A stretch of DNA of 57,276 bases from an uncultured Prevotella sp. (GTDB lineage: Bacteria; Bacteroidota; Bacteroidia; Bacteroidales; Bacteroidaceae). A program made the position numbers and the translations under genes. Positions 36,899 through 44,513 of this stretch are shown piece by piece. Location of the stretch: positions 1 to 57,276 of the forward strand of contig NZ_CAMJOS010000023.1 in assembly GCF_946407605.1 (NCBI RefSeq). The letters run 5' to 3'. Within the stretch, counting starts at the first letter, position 1. Every line of letters starts with the position of its first letter. The notes under the pieces are model-generated. The model was not told the origin of the DNA, made no database searches, and was given only the letters and a program-made list of their open reading frames with translations.

Positions 36899-38317
36899 AT
36901 GATTAAGTATTTCAGATTAAGCCTCGCAGCGCTGGCGCTGTCGATGGTAAGTGTTGGCTTTGTGGCTTGTGGTGACGATGATGACCCTGCCTCAGAGAAA
37001 GTTGATCCAAGTAAGCCAGATAACCCTGTTGATCCTGTGACACCTGACAAGGGTGATGCTATGACGCAGGCAGAGCAGAAGGAATATCTGCAGCAAGTGG
37101 CCCGTGAGTTTATGGATTTGACACCTGCTTCCGACTTCAGGGAGTTGGTAAACCTGGGTAAGCATATCAAAGAGACTTACGGTGGAAAAAACTATGACTG
37201 GGACAATGTTGGCAAATGGGCAGAGGATATCGTTAATGCATCAAGGAATGCTTTAGGAACAACAGACAGAGTCAATATCAGTGACTATAGAACAAATGTC
37301 TATGAGAACTATAAGGCTATCCTGATTGCCTCTAACTTCTATTCTCACTTTACAGCAAGTAATGGCAGTTGGGTGCGTTCTGATGCCAGCGACCTTCAGT
37401 TCATCTTCAAAGACCAGAACGGTAAGCAATGTGTATTGAAGGTTGAGACCAGTGGCAACTCGAAAGACCTCTATGCATTTAATGTCTATGATAGGACAAA
37501 GGAAGACTACGACTATAATAATGGTTCCTACACATACATCAGATATTACGACAGAACGAAGTGCATCATTCGTGTGCCAGAGAATATCAATGTGACTTTG
37601 ACTCAGGCAGGTGCTCAGGTATTGAAGATTGCTGTGAAGATAGATCTCGGCTCTATAACCAATGAGGAGTTCGACTTCAGCAAGGACAACCTGAATGTCA
37701 GCACAGTGGTTGAGCTCAACAATGGCTATAAGGCAAACCTCTCCAATGTTACCTATCAGGGCAATTCAAAGGTAGCTGTCGTATTTGAGCTGTCTAAGAA
37801 CGGCAAATCGCTCGTTTCTTTGTCAGCTGCTTCTGACGTGAGTGGTATTCCTTCTGTCAATCTTGGTGCATTCAGCGAGAAGGAATTCGATAAGGACAAT
37901 TACTATACTGATGACGCAAATGCCAAGAATGCTGTGGTCAAGGTCGATATTTTGGGTAAGGTTCAGGTTCAGGGCACTTGCAGCGATGTCAAGAAGTTTG
38001 CTGAATATATCAAGAAGGCTGATGACGCTGAATACGAGGAGAGCAATTTCAAGTCGTATATTAACCAGGCAAACGGTCTGATGGATCTCAATGTGTTCTA
38101 TGACAACAACGCCGTAAAACAGGCTACTATTAAGTTGGAGCCTTTCCAGAAGACCAAGTACGATGGTCGCGTAAAGTGGACTTCAGAGCCTGTGATGGTA
38201 TTCTACGATGGTTCTTCTTACAGCACCTTCAGCGCCTTCTTCAACGAAAGCGACTTCAAGGCAGTCATCGACGATTTCAACAAGCTGATTGAAAAGTATA
38301 AGGACTTGGTTGAATAA
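36899..38317 (+). CDS. Surface lipoprotein of unknown function
   Basis: I do not recognise a family. 472 residues; signal peptide with lipobox (SVGFVAC, cysteine at residue 24) followed at once by GDDDD, the acidic export signal that sends Bacteroidota lipoproteins to the cell surface. A proline-rich linker (about residues 33-50) precedes a soluble body with helical beginning and end (for example DDFNKLIEKYKDLVE) and a beta-rich middle. It is the first gene of a unit with a TonB-dependent receptor and a DUF4249 lipoprotein, so it may capture that receptor's ligand (inference from position). Confidence 0.75.
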   Translation: MIKYFRLSLAALALSMVSVGFVACGDDDDPASEKVDPSKPDNPVDPVTPDKGDAMTQAEQKEYLQQVAREFMDLTPASDFRELVNLGKHIKETYGGKNYDWDNVGKWAEDIVNASRNALGTTDRVNISDYRTNVYENYKAILIASNFYSHFTASNGSWVRSDASDLQFIFKDQNGKQCVLKVETSGNSKDLYAFNVYDRTKEDYDYNNGSYTYIRYYDRTKCIIRVPENINVTLTQAGAQVLKIAVKIDLGSITNEEFDFSKDNLNVSTVVELNNGYKANLSNVTYQGNSKVAVVFELSKNGKSLVSLSAASDVSGIPSVNLGAFSEKEFDKDNYYTDDANAKNAVVKVDILGKVQVQGTCSDVKKFAEYIKKADDAEYEESNFKSYINQANGLMDLNVFYDNNAVKQATIKLEPFQKTKYDGRVKWTSEPVMVFYDGSSYSTFSAFFNESDFKAVIDDFNKLIEKYKDLVE

Positions 38318-38323
38318 TATAGT

Positions 38324-40333
38324 TTGATAATTAGATACATATTAATACTATTCTGCGCTTTCCCCGTTTCCTTGTTTGCCCAGGAATCGGGGAAAGTGTG
38401 GAATTTGTCACTTGATACTGTTGTCGTCAGAGGCAACACCTACTCTCGTGCTGTCAGGAATCGTGCTGACGGCTCTTTTGTATGGGATATGCAGATGATG
38501 GATTATTTGCCAAAGATTCTAGGCAATGCCGACCCTTTGCATTATGCCCAAATGCTGCCAGGCATCCAGACCAATAACGAGATGAAAAGTGGCATCAACA
38601 TTCAGGGTTGCGACAATTCCCATAACATGCTGTCCATAGGTGGCGTACCTATTTATAATGTAAGCCATCTGCTGGGATTCTTCTCAACCTTCAACCCTTC
38701 GCATTATCCTACTTTCACCCTCCACCAGAATGCGCCGCTTAGCATTGGCAGAATAGGCGGCCAGCTGAATATGGACTTAAACGAACAGGTGGTCGACACA
38801 ATGAGTGGAGAGGTTTCTGTGGGATTGATTTCATCGCAAGGCACCCTGCGACTGCCTATCAGCAAAAACACCTCACTCACAGCATCTCTTCGCGGCTCCT
38901 ATATCAACATGCTTTATAGCAAATGGCTGCAAGCCGACGACCAGCAAATCAAGTATTCGTTCTACGATGTCAACGCTACGCTGACCCATAGGATAGACAG
39001 CCAAAACATGCTCTTTGCCGATTTCTACATGGGTCATGATGACATATCGTTTAGTGAGAGTAATTATTACGCGAAGATGAAGGATTTCTGGGGCAACACG
39101 ATGGGCGCTCTCCATTGGGTGCACCAACAGCCACAGGGCTTTCGCATGAAGCATTCTCTCTATGTTACCTCCTATGCCAACGAGTTTAAGATGGACCTTC
39201 AGGATGCGCACTTCCAGTTGCCTTCCAGCATAACTGACTATGGTTATCAGTCGCGTTTCGAGTGGAAGCGTTGGGAGGCAGGCCTTCAGACGCTGTGGCA
39301 CAACATCCAGCCTCAGGAACTGGAGTCAAGTGGTACTTTCAACGTCACATCAGGCCGAATGTCTCGTACTCATTCTTTCGAGGCAGCAGTCCATCTTGGC
39401 TACACACAGCCTCTACTCTCTAATCTCTCGCTGTTTGGCGGTTTGAGGGCAAGCCTCTATCAGCAGGATGATTATCATTTCAAGGCCCTCGACCCACAAG
39501 TCAACCTTCAACTTTCAACTCTCAACTTTCAATTGATACTCGACTATGCCTTGCGCCATCAGTATCTGTTCCAGACGGGCTTTTCCAATATAGGTCTGCC
39601 TTCAGAATTCTGGATGTCGGCCAGCGAGAAAATGGTTCCTCAGTATGCTCACGAATGGTCTTTGTCAGCAGCATCCTACCTCTTTAATCGCCAATACAGG
39701 CTGTCAGCCGATATTTTCTATAAAAAACTTTATCATCAATTGGAATATAGCGGCTCTGTGCTCGACTTCATAAACTCTACCTATAACATAGAGCGACAGC
39801 TGCTGCATGGTGATGGACGAAACTATGGCTTTTGTTTGATGCTTAACAAATGCAGTGGCCCGCTGACAGGCTGGGTTAGCTATACCTATACCAATGCCAA
39901 GCGATCATTCAGCGCAGTACAGCCTGGCGACTATCCTGCCAGCCATGAGCGACCCCATGAGTTCAATGCTGTTGCCACCTATGCGCTGAACAGCCATTGG
40001 AGCTTTGGCGCCACCTTCGTCTATGCTTCTGGCACGCCTTTCACGGCGCCTGTCAGCATCAGCTTTATCGACAATAACCTGATGATGAAATATGGGCCCT
40101 ATAACAGCAGCCGACTGAAGCCTTATAAGCGTCTCGACCTCTCTGCCAATTACAAGTGGAAGAGCCGAATGTTTCGTGAAAACGGCATCAACCTCTCTGT
40201 CTATAACGCCATTGCCCAGAGCAACGAGTTGTTCTATTATATCAAAAGTCGTAAAGACGGCTCCTTTGCCTATCGTCCTGTAACGTTTATGCTTAGGATC
40301 ATGCCTTCTATCAGTTATTTCTGTAAATTCTGA
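38324..40333 (+). CDS. TonB-dependent receptor
   Basis: 669-residue outer-membrane transporter: signal peptide (IIRYILILFCAFPVSLFAQ), plug domain (ILGNADPLHYAQMLPGIQTN; SGINIQGCDNSHNMLSIGGV) and a C-terminal beta-barrel ending FMLRIMPSISYFCKF. It lacks the N-terminal carboxypeptidase-like domain of SusC proteins. The start must be a non-ATG codon, TTG at 38324: the preceding gene's stop is in the same frame 9 bp upstream and the first in-frame ATG would remove the signal peptide. Ligand unknown; the partner gene is a DUF4249 lipoprotein 3 bp downstream. A 7-bp repeat (39501-39535) encodes part of the barrel. Confidence 0.88.
   Translation: MIIRYILILFCAFPVSLFAQESGKVWNLSLDTVVVRGNTYSRAVRNRADGSFVWDMQMMDYLPKILGNADPLHYAQMLPGIQTNNEMKSGINIQGCDNSHNMLSIGGVPIYNVSHLLGFFSTFNPSHYPTFTLHQNAPLSIGRIGGQLNMDLNEQVVDTMSGEVSVGLISSQGTLRLPISKNTSLTASLRGSYINMLYSKWLQADDQQIKYSFYDVNATLTHRIDSQNMLFADFYMGHDDISFSESNYYAKMKDFWGNTMGALHWVHQQPQGFRMKHSLYVTSYANEFKMDLQDAHFQLPSSITDYGYQSRFEWKRWEAGLQTLWHNIQPQELESSGTFNVTSGRMSRTHSFEAAVHLGYTQPLLSNLSLFGGLRASLYQQDDYHFKALDPQVNLQLSTLNFQLILDYALRHQYLFQTGFSNIGLPSEFWMSASEKMVPQYAHEWSLSAASYLFNRQYRLSADIFYKKLYHQLEYSGSVLDFINSTYNIERQLLHGDGRNYGFCLMLNKCSGPLTGWVSYTYTNAKRSFSAVQPGDYPASHERPHEFNAVATYALNSHWSFGATFVYASGTPFTAPVSISFIDNNLMMKYGPYNSSRLKPYKRLDLSANYKWKSRMFRENGINLSVYNAIAQSNELFYYIKSRKDGSFAYRPVTFMLRIMPSISYFCKF
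39501..39535 (+). repeat. Five 7-bp TCAACTT units inside the receptor gene
   Basis: Units TCAACCT, TCAACTT, TCAACTC, TCAACTT, TCAATTG in exact tandem, encoding VNLQLSTLNFQL in the barrel region. The unit resembles the one in the porZ-like gene at 26810. Confidence 0.85.
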
Positions 40334-40336
40334 ATC

Positions 40337-41197
40337 ATGAGAAAAGTCTTCTACATTCTCCTGCTGTTTGCCTTCGTTTTCGTAGCCTGCGATGATGAAT
40401 TCGGCATCAAGAGCCAGTCGTCCGACCTTGTTGTTGAGGGCTGGATTCAGAACAACCAGTTTCCTGTGGTTATCCTGACCAGAACACTACCTGTCACCTC
40501 AGAGTTTCAGGAAATGGACAATCTGGAAGACTATATCGTGAATTGGGCGAAAGTCTCTATAACTGACGGCACAGACACCGTTGTGCTGACAGGCAAGTAC
40601 GATGAGGACTATTTCCCACCTTATATATATACTACTGGCAGAATGAGGGGCGAGACGGGTAAGAGCTATAAGCTGATGGTGGACTATAAAGACTTTCATG
40701 CCTCAGCCGTTACAACGATTCCTCCCACTCCTCAGCTTGATTCTTTCAAAGTGGAACGTGTGCCTGATGTGGATTCGCTCTATAGAATCAAGGTCTACTT
40801 TACTGACAATCCCAATGAGAAGAACTACTATCAGCTCTTTACCAGGGTGGGCACTAAGCATATTCAGTACACAGCATCCTATCTGGGCAGTATCAACGAT
40901 GAGGTCATCGGCGAGCACACGGAGGTGATGGTTTATAACGGACATCGCCTCGACACCAAGAACTATTCGCCTTATTTTGCTGCCAACGATACGGTAGCCG
41001 TAAAATTGGCCCAAGTCAATAGGGAGGGATACTTGTTCTGGGATCAGTACACCAAGACCCAGTCGCTCTCCACAAACATGTTCCTGTCAACAGTTGCCGA
41101 TATCCCTTCGAATATTTCAGGCGGCATCGGCTATTGGAACGGCTATGGGGCAGTGGAGCTTTTTTTCGTCATGTCTGACTATTGTCAACCTGAATAG
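40337..41197 (+). CDS. DUF4249 domain lipoprotein
   Basis: 286 residues. Lipobox FVFVAC (cysteine 18) followed by DDEFG, an acidic surface-export signal. The body fits the DUF4249 family (LVVEGWIQNNQFPVVILTRT near residue 32; ETGKSYKLMVDY near 103; FTDNPNEKNYYQLF near 157), which typically follows a TonB-dependent receptor gene in Bacteroidota, as here. It presumably forms a surface lid or accessory on that receptor; ligand unknown. Confidence 0.85.
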   Translation: MRKVFYILLLFAFVFVACDDEFGIKSQSSDLVVEGWIQNNQFPVVILTRTLPVTSEFQEMDNLEDYIVNWAKVSITDGTDTVVLTGKYDEDYFPPYIYTTGRMRGETGKSYKLMVDYKDFHASAVTTIPPTPQLDSFKVERVPDVDSLYRIKVYFTDNPNEKNYYQLFTRVGTKHIQYTASYLGSINDEVIGEHTEVMVYNGHRLDTKNYSPYFAANDTVAVKLAQVNREGYLFWDQYTKTQSLSTNMFLSTVADIPSNISGGIGYWNGYGAVELFFVMSDYCQPE

Positions 41198-41215
41198 GGA
41201 TAGCGAGCGATTTTT

Positions 41216-41276
41216 CCCTGCCTGGGATTTTTTTGCTCCCTGCCTGGGAAAATAAAATTCCCTAACTGGGAATGAA
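41216..41276. repeat. 22-bp-period CCCTAACTGGG repeat, locus 2
   Basis: Three units start at 41216 (CCCTGCCTGGG), 41238 (CCCTGCCTGGG) and 41260 (CCCTAACTGGG), exactly 22 bp apart with A/T-rich spacers. Each unit has its own small inverted repeat CCC/GGG. An 11-bp direct repeat ATAGCGTCAAA (41276-41286 and 41342-41352) brackets the neighbouring terminator. Confidence 0.85.
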
Positions 41277-41303
41277 TAGCGTCAAAGCGATGTCGTGATA
41301 AAT

Positions 41304-41340
41304 AAGTAGGGGATGCACCAAGAAGATGCATCCCCCACTT
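41304..41340. terminator. Bidirectional terminator between the DUF4249 gene and the glycan locus
   Basis: Perfect 9-bp core stem GGGGATGCA (41309-41317) with TGCATCCCC (41327-41335), extended by AAGT/ACTT. It lies between convergent genes and ends the seven-gene glycan operon on the minus strand. Confidence 0.85.
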
Positions 41341-41361
41341 TATAGCGTCAAACACTCCAAT

Positions 41362-42723
41362 TTACTTGATTGTGACTTTCTCTATGACATAGGCGTTACC
41401 AACGACTCCAAGTCCTTGTTCGTTGAGATAGTCGAGATTGGTAACTTCGTATTCCATCTTGCCCTCGCCTTCAGGCAAATCTTGGCGACAGCCACCTTCT
41501 GCATCCCATTTAACACCAGAATTGATGTCATTCCACCATGAAGTGGCAATAGCACCTGCTGCGCCAGCATCAGCTACGTAATACACGGTGATAACTGTGC
41601 CGACCTTGATGCCCAGACTGGGAATATCTTCTTTTTCCCAGGTGATGGCATTCCATGCGAGTTTCTCCGATGGTCCCTCATAGATAACAGTCTCTGCAGG
41701 CTCTTCTATGGTAATCTTCTCAACCACGAAGTTGTTACCAACCACTCCAAGTCCTTGCTCTTCCAAATATTGAGTAGTAGTGACGGTATAGGTCATGACA
41801 CTCTCTCCCTGGGGCAAACTCTGCTTACAGCCGCCTTCTGCATCCCATTTAACACCAGAATTGATGTCATTCCACCATGAAGTAGCGATAGCACCTTCTG
41901 CACCTTCGTCTGCAGTCACATATACGGTAATTATCATACCAGGCTTGATGCCCAGACTAGGAATATCTTCTTTTCCCCAGGTGATGGCATTCCATGCGAG
42001 TTTCTCAGAAGGACCTGTATAGATTACCTTTTCACCAGAATACTGAGGATTGGTGTTCAGCTCAATCTCGCCAGCATCAAAGACATAGCCTTCGGCATCA
42101 ACCAGTTGCAGCGTATAGACTCCGTCTGACAGATCGGGAACGGTATATTCCACACAGTCCTCTCCTTCGTTATAGGTAGCATCTACGGTTTGAGTACCAA
42201 TAATAACCTTGGTCACCTTGGAGATGTTCTTACCATGCAGCTGAGCCACAGAGCCTTGCTTGACCAGACGGTCGTGGATGTCCTTGCCTGCTACAGGGTC
42301 ATCGTTGCAAAGCGTGACGGAAATCTTGCGGGTACGAGAGGTTTCCTTTCCCTTGGTCGTTGTAGCAACGATTTTCAAGAGGTGTTCACCAACAGGAAGA
42401 GGTCCATAGTTGATGGTCTTTCCCTCAGCCACCTGTACATCATCAATAAACCATGTAACGGTAGTATAGTGAGCAGGTGTAACAATGGCCTCATAGACAA
42501 AGTTCTCCTTACGGGTAATCGTTGTCAGCACAGGGGGCTCACCATTTTTCCATTCTTCGTTGGTTACCAAGTCAGAATTCAGGATGACAGGATAGTCATC
42601 TTCGTTGGCAGTGAAGAAGGGGTCGTTGTCAGAAGAACAACTGCTGAGCATGACACCCACGGGAAGAGCAAGCACTGCCATGAGTACAAGGCTCTTAATA
42701 TGTAGAATCATAGATTTATTCAT
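41362..42723 (-). CDS. Surface glycan-binding lipoprotein with two duplicated modules
   Basis: 453 residues; lipobox VMLSSC (cysteine 29). Residues about 45-130 look like an Ig/PKD-type domain (YTTVTWFIDDVQVAEGKTI), about 135-225 an IPT/TIG-type domain (GSVAQLHGKNISKVTKVIIG), then two near-identical modules of 113 residues (about 230-342 and 343-453) each containing GPSEKLAWNAITW and GAIATSWWNDINSGVKWDAE. Exposed tryptophans suggest sugar stacking. It takes the place of SusE/SusF as the last gene of the locus. Specific binding to a beta-glucan is inferred from the enzymes. Confidence 0.8.
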   Translation of the reverse strand: MNKSMILHIKSLVLMAVLALPVGVMLSSCSSDNDPFFTANEDDYPVILNSDLVTNEEWKNGEPPVLTTITRKENFVYEAIVTPAHYTTVTWFIDDVQVAEGKTINYGPLPVGEHLLKIVATTTKGKETSRTRKISVTLCNDDPVAGKDIHDRLVKQGSVAQLHGKNISKVTKVIIGTQTVDATYNEGEDCVEYTVPDLSDGVYTLQLVDAEGYVFDAGEIELNTNPQYSGEKVIYTGPSEKLAWNAITWGKEDIPSLGIKPGMIITVYVTADEGAEGAIATSWWNDINSGVKWDAEGGCKQSLPQGESVMTYTVTTTQYLEEQGLGVVGNNFVVEKITIEEPAETVIYEGPSEKLAWNAITWEKEDIPSLGIKVGTVITVYYVADAGAAGAIATSWWNDINSGVKWDAEGGCRQDLPEGEGKMEYEVTNLDYLNEQGLGVVGNAYVIEKVTIK

Positions 42724-42746
42724 AATAATAAAACGTTTAATGTAAA

Positions 42747-44498
42747 TTACTCAAAATTACCATGCTTGACATCCCACCATACTTGCTTGTGCCAGTCGTC
42801 TGAACCGCCTAGGCGGTCAATAGCCTCTTGGTTGTTAGCTTTGTTATACTCTGCTTCCAGGAGTGGATAGTGCAGACGGTCAGGGGTGGAAAGGTCTTTG
42901 TCAGGATAGGTAAAACCAGTCTGTTTCGGCAATTTAGCACGGTCAACCAGTACAGGATAGTCAGAACGGCGCAGGTTTGCCCATGCCTCAGAGGGATTCA
43001 TCAGATGCAGGATGTATGCCTGAGTATTGATGGCTTGGCAAGCATTATTGTTCAGAGCATTGCTGTTGGCTATGCTGGTAATATAGGCGTTGATTTCTGC
43101 ATCACTAATTCTCTGAGCGGCAGGCAGGTAATGAAGGTTCAGCATGCGCATGGCATCTTTGATACCATTCTCGAAGTGGTCTTTCATATCTCCAGGAACA
43201 TTCCAACCCAGACTCTTGGCCTCTGCCAGCAGGAAGTGAACCTCTGCAGAAGAAATCAGGAAACCGGGACGGTCGGGTCTCTCAAACTCGATAGACAGCC
43301 ATGGGAACACCAGACGAACATTGTCGTTAATGCCTTCCTGTCCGAAAGGATCGTTAGGATAGTCTGCGGCAATCTGTGCCAGGGTGGGGATATCAGATAC
43401 CGAAGGAATCGAGAGACTAAGACTTGTGAGCCAGGGGGCGTACCACGATTCACCGACACGGGCAGCATGTTCCTCTTGACCCTTACTGTTCAGCCATGTC
43501 AGGAACTCGTCAGTAAGGTCTATACTCCACTCGTCGGGCTTGGTGTTCTTACGCTTCAAGTTGTCATAATGACGGCAGATGCGATAGAGACGAGGGTCGT
43601 TCATATTCTTCATCAGCTCGAAGAAGGTAGCGCAAATCATAGCTGGAGAGCTGTAGTCCTGTCCGTAGTGAGTCTCACTCAAAGCATTGGCACGGAAGTC
43701 CAGTTCCTTTGCTCCGTCATACAGCGTAAAGGGCACATCAATGTGGTTGACATAGGCATCGAGGTCTGGAGTGTCGATGTAACCACCGTCAGCATTGACA
43801 GCTTTCTCAAACTCCTCCTTGGCCTTCTGGGAACCATTTTGGGCACATATGCCAGAGATACGCATGGCAAAACGCATACGCAGGCTGTTGGCATACTTCT
43901 TCCATGCTGCGATATTGCCATTGTAGTTCGTCACGTCTCCGCTGATGCGGTCGGTGCCAGTACCCAACTGGTCAACACAAGCTGCCAACTCCTCAAAGAA
44001 CCAGTTATAGATGTCCTCTTGCTTGTCATACTTTGGTGTTGCATTACCAGTAATAAAGCCGAGGCCTGCTTCTGAACAAGGCACGTCTCCATAAGCATCG
44101 GTGAGGATAGAAATCATATATACTCTCTGAATACGGAGTGCAGCATTAAGGTTTGGCTGGTCTTCCGTATGATGGATGGCATCCACGAGGTTCTTGATAC
44201 CTACATTATAGTAACGGTCGAACAGCGAAGCCATGGTGTCGTCGAAGTTGTTGCAACCAGCAAAGTTTGTCACGTTCCAACCACCGGCAAAATGCTGGGT
44301 GTAACCCGTAATGTAGTTACGGTAGGTGTCCATCACTTGGAAGTCACCGTAGGTCTGTAGCAGGGCTGTGGTCAGCTGCGCGTTGGGATTGATGCTTCCC
44401 GACTTGGTCTCATCGGTGTTTACATCCTCCATGTAGCTGTCGCTGCAAGCGGTAAAGGTCAGTGCTGCGACGGTCAGCAATAAATATATCTTTTTCAT
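42747..44498 (-). CDS. SusD/RagB family nutrient-binding lipoprotein
   Basis: 583 residues; lipobox LTFTAC (cysteine 18). The helical SusD fold of the SusD-like_2 branch is recognisable from DFQVMDTYRNYITGYTQHFA, ALRIQRVYMISILTDAYGDVP (quoted in part RVYMISILTDAYGDVP), AAWKKYANSLRMRFAMRI and the C-terminal PSEAWANLRRSDYPVLVDRA. It forms the lid over the SusC channel and captures oligosaccharides. 15 bp after susC. Confidence 0.93.
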   Translation of the reverse strand: MKKIYLLLTVAALTFTACSDSYMEDVNTDETKSGSINPNAQLTTALLQTYGDFQVMDTYRNYITGYTQHFAGGWNVTNFAGCNNFDDTMASLFDRYYNVGIKNLVDAIHHTEDQPNLNAALRIQRVYMISILTDAYGDVPCSEAGLGFITGNATPKYDKQEDIYNWFFEELAACVDQLGTGTDRISGDVTNYNGNIAAWKKYANSLRMRFAMRISGICAQNGSQKAKEEFEKAVNADGGYIDTPDLDAYVNHIDVPFTLYDGAKELDFRANALSETHYGQDYSSPAMICATFFELMKNMNDPRLYRICRHYDNLKRKNTKPDEWSIDLTDEFLTWLNSKGQEEHAARVGESWYAPWLTSLSLSIPSVSDIPTLAQIAADYPNDPFGQEGINDNVRLVFPWLSIEFERPDRPGFLISSAEVHFLLAEAKSLGWNVPGDMKDHFENGIKDAMRMLNLHYLPAAQRISDAEINAYITSIANSNALNNNACQAINTQAYILHLMNPSEAWANLRRSDYPVLVDRAKLPKQTGFTYPDKDLSTPDRLHYPLLEAEYNKANNQEAIDRLGGSDDWHKQVWWDVKHGNFE

Positions 44499-44513
44499 AA
44501 TGTGTAAATGCGA

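Noticed and set aside
42828..44075. 415-codon plus-strand open frame inside the SusD gene
   Set aside because: Antisense shadow of a clear SusD protein.
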